Positions 63,101-64,000 of a DNA stretch of 64,000 nucleotides are shown piece by piece. The notes under the pieces were generated by a model, which was not told the DNA's origin, did no database searches, and saw only the letters and a list, made by a program, of their open reading frames with translations. Location of the stretch: the NCBI RefSeq assembly GCF_008831285.2, contig NC_045141.1:18596848-18660847 (forward strand), in the 5' to 3' direction. Position 1 is the stretch's first letter, and each line of letters opens with the position of its first letter. The translations under genes were made by a program, and so were the position numbers. Source of the DNA: Nymphaea colorata (Eukaryota; Streptophyta; Magnoliopsida; Nymphaeales; Nymphaeaceae).

Positions 63101-63889
63101 AAGAGACGAGCAAAATAGACAAACTCTGCTTCTAAAAGCTACCTTAGTAAATTTGAGCTTAGGCTCTATCCTGACAGGTTGACATTTCTCCCAAAATAAA
63201 ATTGGATTTTGAGTATGGGGCTTGACGACTGGTTAGAGGAGGCAATTGCATGTAACTGATCTTGTTCAGCTTAATTACCAGTCACCTGAAGTGACACCAC
63301 AAATAGTTGCTTTTGTTAAACATTTCTGTGAATATTGAACAGTCATTTGAAGTCAAGTTTGTGTGAAATGCATCACATCATGTTTCCTGGTAAATGCTGC
63401 ACATTATATTCTTGTAAACTATACTTTCTAAAAAATTTTAACTTAAATATTCTCACAAATTATTAAACAAGTCACTTGGCAGCTCGAAGGACTTCTGACC
63501 AGTTCATTTATCCAAACATGCATAATTTTTTTGATGTTTATGATGTCATAAGCTTTAATCTTTTCTCTTTCACTTCTGAAATTCTAACACTAACTCCTCT
63601 TATTAAATTATGATTTTTTTTATTGCACAATTAAAGGTTTGTTCCTATTGGGTGGGATTGTATATGTGTGAGGCACACATGCACAAATATGCATAACTAA
63701 TTTCTTTTATTTTCTATATTTTATCAGGTTTTCCACCAGTGAATCTTATAGTTTTGTACCCCTAAACTATCTGTTTCATTTTTAGGCTTGGGGGAATGTA
63801 ATGAGATTTGCTATAAAGATCCAGTTTTGAAGGACCATCAGTGGAGTGCTTACATTGATCGATCTCCAGGGGCAGAAAATTACTCAACG
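60015..63889 (+). CDS. Conserved cysteine-rich plant protein, partial (first three exons)
   Basis: Function unknown; I recognise the sequence as a widespread short plant family but cannot give a reliable name. Exons: 60015-60093, 62088-62141, 63786-63889, continuing past the window. Phases agree: CCC-T joins GG-AGA (Pro-Trp-Arg) and GAC-T joins GC-TTG (Asp-Cys-Leu). Exon 1 gives MMFPQQWSSPCGNQCTHKYA. Exon 2 gives RVFCKKGCDADGDTWED. Exon 3 gives ECNEICYKDPVLKDHQWSAY and RSPGAENYST. There are seven Cys residues, mostly in paired C-x3-C spacing, suggesting metal binding or disulfides. The start could be either adjacent ATG (60015 or 60018); an in-frame ATG at 59910 lies in what looks like leader. 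The third donor (acg/gttctt) is weak, so that end is less certain. Confidence 0.75.
60094..62087 (+). other. Intron 1 of the cysteine-rich gene (2.0 kb)
   Basis: Starts gtaatctctct and ends cttgtag. It has the CT microsatellite at its 5' end; otherwise AT-rich with no other feature that I can support. Confidence 0.65.
60098..60141. repeat. (CT)22 microsatellite abutting a 5' splice site
   Basis: About 22 uninterrupted tc/ct units start at intron position +5, immediately after the donor gtaa at 60094-60097. Confidence 0.93.
62142..63785 (+). other. Intron 2 of the cysteine-rich gene (1.6 kb)
   Basis: Starts gtaagtc after GAC-T and ends tcatttttag. AT-rich; no gene or clear repeat seen. Confidence 0.65.
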
Positions 63890-64000
63890 GTTCTTTCTTT
63901 TCCCTCCCTTATAAAGCTAACTTCAGATTTAAATTTATTTTCTTGAATTTTTTGGGACCAATATGTCATCAAAATATTGTTCCTGTTTATCTTCAACTTG

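Noticed and set aside
1-64000. CRISPR array, rRNA/tRNA genes, bacterial-type operons or viral genes
   Set aside because: None seen. The repeats present are microsatellites, tandem duplications or transposons, and the architecture is that of plant nuclear DNA.

Overview
This window is nuclear DNA from a flowering plant. Genes are split by GT-AG introns of 70 bp to 6.6 kb, intergenic DNA is AT-rich, and (CT)n and (TA)n microsatellites, an LTR-Copia element, MITEs and a tRNA-type SINE are present. One gene encodes a light-dependent protochlorophyllide reductase, so the host is photosynthetic. I cannot name the species. Gene order alone does not separate a monocot from an early-diverging angiosperm, and nothing looks grass-specific.

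Layout. A SINE with a 13-bp target duplication lies at 38-272. A 13-exon WAPL cohesin-release gene runs 1876-23019 (+); its assembled exons total 2640 nt, 879 codons plus stop. Its intron 1 holds a ~467-bp tandem duplication interrupted by a hAT-like MITE. Its intron 9 holds a 4.7-kb Copia retrotransposon with apparently identical LTRs, a frameshifted pol and no recognisable gag. An intronless PRP6/STA1 splicing-factor gene follows at 25282-28356 (+). About 5 kb of intergenic DNA then carries a decayed Copia RNase H remnant. A five-exon POR gene lies at 33726-35482 (-). A 17-exon CPL1-type RNA polymerase II CTD phosphatase gene lies at 39321-50256 (-, 947 codons plus stop), with two more transposon copies in its intron 9. 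A single-exon GT32-like alpha-1,4-glycosyltransferase gene lies at 55371-56888 (+). The first three exons of a conserved cysteine-rich plant protein lie at 60015-63889 (+), and that gene runs off the right edge.

The genes are unrelated housekeeping or metabolic genes with their own promoters; there is no operon-like grouping. STA1 and CPL1 both act in mRNA production, but I see no sign that their proximity is functional. I found no tRNA, rRNA or CRISPR locus and no convincing new multi-gene system. The most informative observations are structural: a young gag-less Copia in an intron, a MITE whose empty site is preserved in a neighbouring tandem copy, a tandem duplication of a CPL1 splice acceptor, a duplication spanning the glycosyltransferase stop codon, and a CT microsatellite abutting a 5' splice site. 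All exon borders were read by eye from frame, splice consensus and family similarity; no alignment or transcript data were available.
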